Positions 6,032 to 7,684 of a stretch of 7,684 nucleotides of DNA are shown here, in pieces. Origin of the DNA: Verrucomicrobiota bacterium (lineage in GTDB: Bacteria; Verrucomicrobiota; Verrucomicrobiia; Verrucomicrobiales; Verrucomicrobiaceae); NCBI GenBank assembly GCA_023429545.1, contig JAEYUU010000265.1, forward strand, positions 1 to 7,684, read 5' to 3'. The first letter of the stretch is position 1. Every line of letters starts with the position of its first letter. The translations under genes and the position numbers were made by a program. The notes beneath the pieces were generated by a model, which searched no databases, had not been told where the DNA came from, and worked only from the letters and a program-made list of their open reading frames with translations.

Positions 6032-6879
6032 TCGAGTTCGGCGAATTCCTTGACGGCGCGCTGCCGAAGCGCGCCCTGCTAGCGTGTGCCCTCTTTGGTT
6101 TTTCCAATGGGTTCATGAGCGGCTTCGTTGTGCTGCGGAAGTCGGCATTGAAGATGGGCACCCTTTCCCACGGGCTGCTGCCGGGCATCGCCCTGGCGGT
6201 GCTCTTCATGGGGCTCACCCAGTGGACCGCTCTCGCGGGCGCCGTGATGGCGGCGCTGTTCATCGGACTTGGGTCACTCTTCATGTCCCGCACCTCGCGG
6301 CTGGATCAGGACACCGCCATGGCCATCCTTTACACCTCCGCCTTCGCCGGTGGATTGATCCTGCTGCAGAACCTCGCCACCACGCAGAAGCTCAGCGAGT
6401 GGCTCTTCGGCAGCATCACGGGCATCTCGGATGCAGATTTGTGGATCGCCTTTGCCACCGCTGTGATCGCAGTGCTGACGCTGACAGTGCTGCAGCGTCC
6501 GCTGCTGATCTATCTCTTCGAGGCGAATGTGGCGGCGAGCCTCGGCGTGCCGGTGCGGGCGCTGAACTATGCGCTCTTTGGCATCATGATTCTCATGCTG
6601 CTGTCCTCCTTGCAGGCGGTCGGCTGCATCTTGAGCCTCGGCCTCATGGTGACGCCGGGCGCCACGGTGTACCTCTGCAGCGACAACACGCGCACCATCT
6701 TCCTCGGGGGAGGCATCCTCGGCGCGGTGGGCGCGATCAGTGCGTTCTTCCTGACCTTCCTTCTCGGGTGGAACATCGGCTCCACCATCGTGCTGGTGCT
6801 CGGTGTCATGTTCGCCCTGGCCTACATCTTCAGCCCCAAGTACGGCCTCTTCGCAAGGCATCGCCAGATGGTGAGGTAA
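6028..6879 (+). CDS. znuB: Zinc ABC transporter permease, ZnuB/ABC-3 family
   Basis: A 283-residue inner-membrane permease that forms the metal path and is driven by the preceding ATPase. Typical ABC-3 features are visible: the early segment FSNGFMSGFVVLRKSALKMG, then LSHGLLPGIALAVL (46-59, the conserved S-H-x-x-L-P-G), the coupling region ANVAASLGVPVRALNY (166-181), SSLQAVGCILSLGLMVTPGATVYL (193-216) and a final hydrophobic block ending SPKYGL (269-274). Eight or nine membrane helices can be outlined, at roughly 15-33, 49-62, 65-85, 95-116, 136-155, 183-201, 202-215, 223-245 and 249-268. The ATG overlaps the ATPase stop by four bases, so the two are translationally coupled. This ends the zinc operon; only a weak hairpin (6909-6926) follows. 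Confidence 0.93.
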   Translation: MIEFGEFLDGALPKRALLACALFGFSNGFMSGFVVLRKSALKMGTLSHGLLPGIALAVLFMGLTQWTALAGAVMAALFIGLGSLFMSRTSRLDQDTAMAILYTSAFAGGLILLQNLATTQKLSEWLFGSITGISDADLWIAFATAVIAVLTLTVLQRPLLIYLFEANVAASLGVPVRALNYALFGIMILMLLSSLQAVGCILSLGLMVTPGATVYLCSDNTRTIFLGGGILGAVGAISAFFLTFLLGWNIGSTIVLVLGVMFALAYIFSPKYGLFARHRQMVR

Positions 6880-6908
6880 GGCGACTCGCAGACATTCAGT
6901 TGAGCACT

Positions 6909-6926
6909 CATCAGTTTCACCTGATG
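6909..6926. other. Short hairpin after the zinc permease gene
   Basis: CATCAG (6909-6914) and CTGATG (6921-6926) form a perfect six-pair stem around TTTCAC. There is no T tract after it, so it is at most a weak terminator or an mRNA 3' end stabiliser. It lies 11 bases before the next ATG, where it could also hamper translation of that gene. Confidence 0.2.
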
Positions 6927-6936
6927 GTACGCAGTC

Positions 6937-7398
6937 ATGATTGAGCTATCGGAGTTCTCCCTGGGAGCATCCTCAAGCTACGGACAGGAGTTGCAAGGCA
7001 ACTCCCAGTTGTTCAGAAACAACATTCCAGTCCCACTGCACCTCGAAGGCAGTGTCCTTCGGCATCAGTTCGAGACCGCCAGCGGGTACCTGTTCATCAC
7101 CGATCACGACTGCCCGTTCGAGGAGATGACTCACATCACCCTGTGCACACCGGACTTCCGCCTCCTTTCTCGCCGATGGCTTGGATGGCCCTATTGCTCT
7201 TTCAACCTTGAACGGATTGAGTGGCAGGACGCCAGCCACATGATGCTGGAGTTCTCTCCTGAAGATCGATGGATGCTATCCATCCGTCCGTGGGGCATCC
7301 CCTACCTTCGTCCGAGACTTGGATTGTCGCGGATGAGCGGAACTGCTACTGCTCATCAAGCGGCTCCAGATGTCGTGGTTAAAAACACTTTTAGTTGA
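6937..7398 (+). CDS. Hypothetical protein, 153 residues
   Basis: I do not recognise this gene. The protein has no signal peptide or membrane segment and is probably cytoplasmic. The central part has a clear protein-like pattern: an aromatic strand with acidic end (SGYLFITDHDCPFEE, 49-63), then LCTPDFRLLSRRWLGWPYCSF and a Trp-rich strand pattern (IEWQ, MMLEF, RWMLSIRPWGIPYL). The last 25 residues (GTATAHQAAPDVVVKN) look disordered. The D-x-D-C-P-[FY]-E-E stretch recalls small proteins sometimes found beside toxins as immunity partners, but I cannot name a family, so that is a weak resemblance. G+C is visibly lower (about 53-58% in the lines checked, against 68% in a znuB line), which fits later acquisition. 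The ATG at 6937 has no strong Shine-Dalgarno. It lies on the same strand as the zinc genes, 57 bases downstream, but nothing ties it to zinc uptake. Confidence 0.6.
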   Translation: MIELSEFSLGASSSYGQELQGNSQLFRNNIPVPLHLEGSVLRHQFETASGYLFITDHDCPFEEMTHITLCTPDFRLLSRRWLGWPYCSFNLERIEWQDASHMMLEFSPEDRWMLSIRPWGIPYLRPRLGLSRMSGTATAHQAAPDVVVKNTFS

Positions 7399-7410
7399 GC
7401 CATAACCGTT

Positions 7411-7548
7411 CGTCCCGAATGGAGGGTAGCTCAATGCGTCCCGGAGAGAGACGGTGGAGTGCTAGCCGGTGGTGGATGCCTGTAATCAGGTCGGGAACCA
7501 CCGGATCCTCGATAGCCAATGGATGGCGTCCCGGAGGGCACGCCGGAA
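7411..7548. repeat. Modular intergenic repeat with hairpin core, REP-like
   Basis: The block has three modules. GCGTCCCGGAG occurs at 7436-7446 and again at 7526-7536, in direct orientation 90 bases apart. The second copy sits in a strong hairpin: GGCGTCCC (7525-7532), loop GGA, then GGG and ACGCC with one bulged C (7536-7544). Between the copies, CCGGTGGT (7466-7473) pairs with ACCACCGG (7497-7504), enclosing CCTG (7479-7482) and CAGG (7487-7490) around TAAT. This order, GCGTCCCGGAG then AGCCGGTGGT...ACCACCGG then GCGTCCCGGAGGG, is like interspersed intergenic repeats I recall from Verrucomicrobia and Planctomycetes genomes. It lies between convergent genes, where it may also serve as a two-way terminator. 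The recognition is from memory and was not searched; the internal symmetry is directly visible. Confidence 0.55.
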
Positions 7549-7579
7549 ATGGTGGGCACCGCATGATCATCCGGCAGGT

Positions 7580-7684
7580 TTAGGCTGCTTTCTTTGCGGG
7601 GGGCTTGGGTTTGTTGGCCCGGGTTGGCGGAACGAAGGGATTGGTCCCTTTCCGGATGTCAGCATCCACGGTGTTCTTCTGCGG
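7580..7684 (-). CDS. C-terminal end of an unidentified gene on the minus strand
   Basis: Reading the complement from the window edge, 34 codons stay open and end in TAA (bases 7582-7580). The peptide contains DADIRKGTNPFVPP and then a Lys/Pro/Ala-rich tail ending in PAKKAA. Basic tails of this kind are common in nucleic-acid-binding proteins, but the conserved part of the protein lies outside the window and I cannot name it. It converges on the hypothetical gene upstream, with the REP-like block between the two stops. The coding call rests on frame openness and on the natural composition of the tail, so it is moderate at best. Confidence 0.45.
   Translation of the reverse strand, partial: PQKNTVDADIRKGTNPFVPPTRANKPKPPAKKAA

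Noticed and set aside
6084..6944. 286-codon open frame overlapping the permease gene in another frame
   Set aside because: Its product is rich in R, H, G and A, as expected for an off-frame reading of G+C-rich DNA. The permease frame carries clear family motifs.
7421..7500. tRNA-like GGAGGGTAGCTCAATG stretch
   Set aside because: It resembles a tRNA D-arm start, but no GAGC partner, anticodon stem or T-arm follows at the right distances.
7391..7570. 59-residue minus-strand open frame (from ATG at 7570) in frame with the partial gene beyond its stop
   Set aside because: It looks fairly protein-like, but it spans the whole modular repeat and its two SPGR/PPGR segments derive from the two GCGTCCCGGAG copies. 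It is best explained as a repeat by-product.
7395..7583. 62-residue plus-strand open frame over the same repeat
   Set aside because: Composition is skewed to R, W, G and S and follows the repeat modules; no gene-like features.

Overview
The window is G+C-rich and densely coded, and nearly every gene lies on the + strand. It carries two transport loci followed by a short accessory tail. The gene style suggests a Gram-negative, outer-membrane-bearing bacterium: there is a signal-peptide β-barrel protein, and starts often lack a clear Shine-Dalgarno sequence. The intergenic repeats resemble those I associate with the Verrucomicrobiota/Planctomycetota group. The Verrucomicrobiota placement is an inference, because no taxonomic marker gene is present.

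Region 1 (1-2170) is the end of a phosphate ABC importer operon: a truncated pstC, then pstA and pstB. The genes overlap by 11 and 8 bases, so they are translationally coupled. pstS would be expected upstream, outside the window. No phoU follows pstB. Bases 2171-2418 hold no convincing gene. They contain an inverted pair of a CGCAAAGCAGC element and a possible promoter and operator for the next operon.

Region 2 (2419-6879) looks like a complete trans-envelope zinc uptake locus. Its parts are an outer-membrane β-barrel with histidine-rich loops, a ZnuA/TroA-type periplasmic binding protein with a three-His-plus-Asp ligand set, an unrecognised membrane-anchored protein, a ZnuC-type ATPase with a strongly histidine-rich N-terminus, and a ZnuB-type permease. 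A good hairpin terminator lies between the binding protein gene and the last three genes, which could raise binding-protein expression above that of the membrane parts. The proposed route is passage of the metal through the barrel, capture by the binding protein, and import by the ABC pair. The His-rich segments would collect metal outside the cell or in the periplasm, and sense or hold it in the cytoplasm.

Region 3 (6880-7684) holds an unrecognised 153-residue gene of lower G+C, a modular intergenic repeat with a strong hairpin core, and the 3' end of a convergent gene on the - strand with a Lys/Pro/Ala-rich tail.

The most interesting points are the His-rich modifications on both sides of the envelope in one zinc locus, the unknown anchored protein inside it, and the intra-operon terminator.
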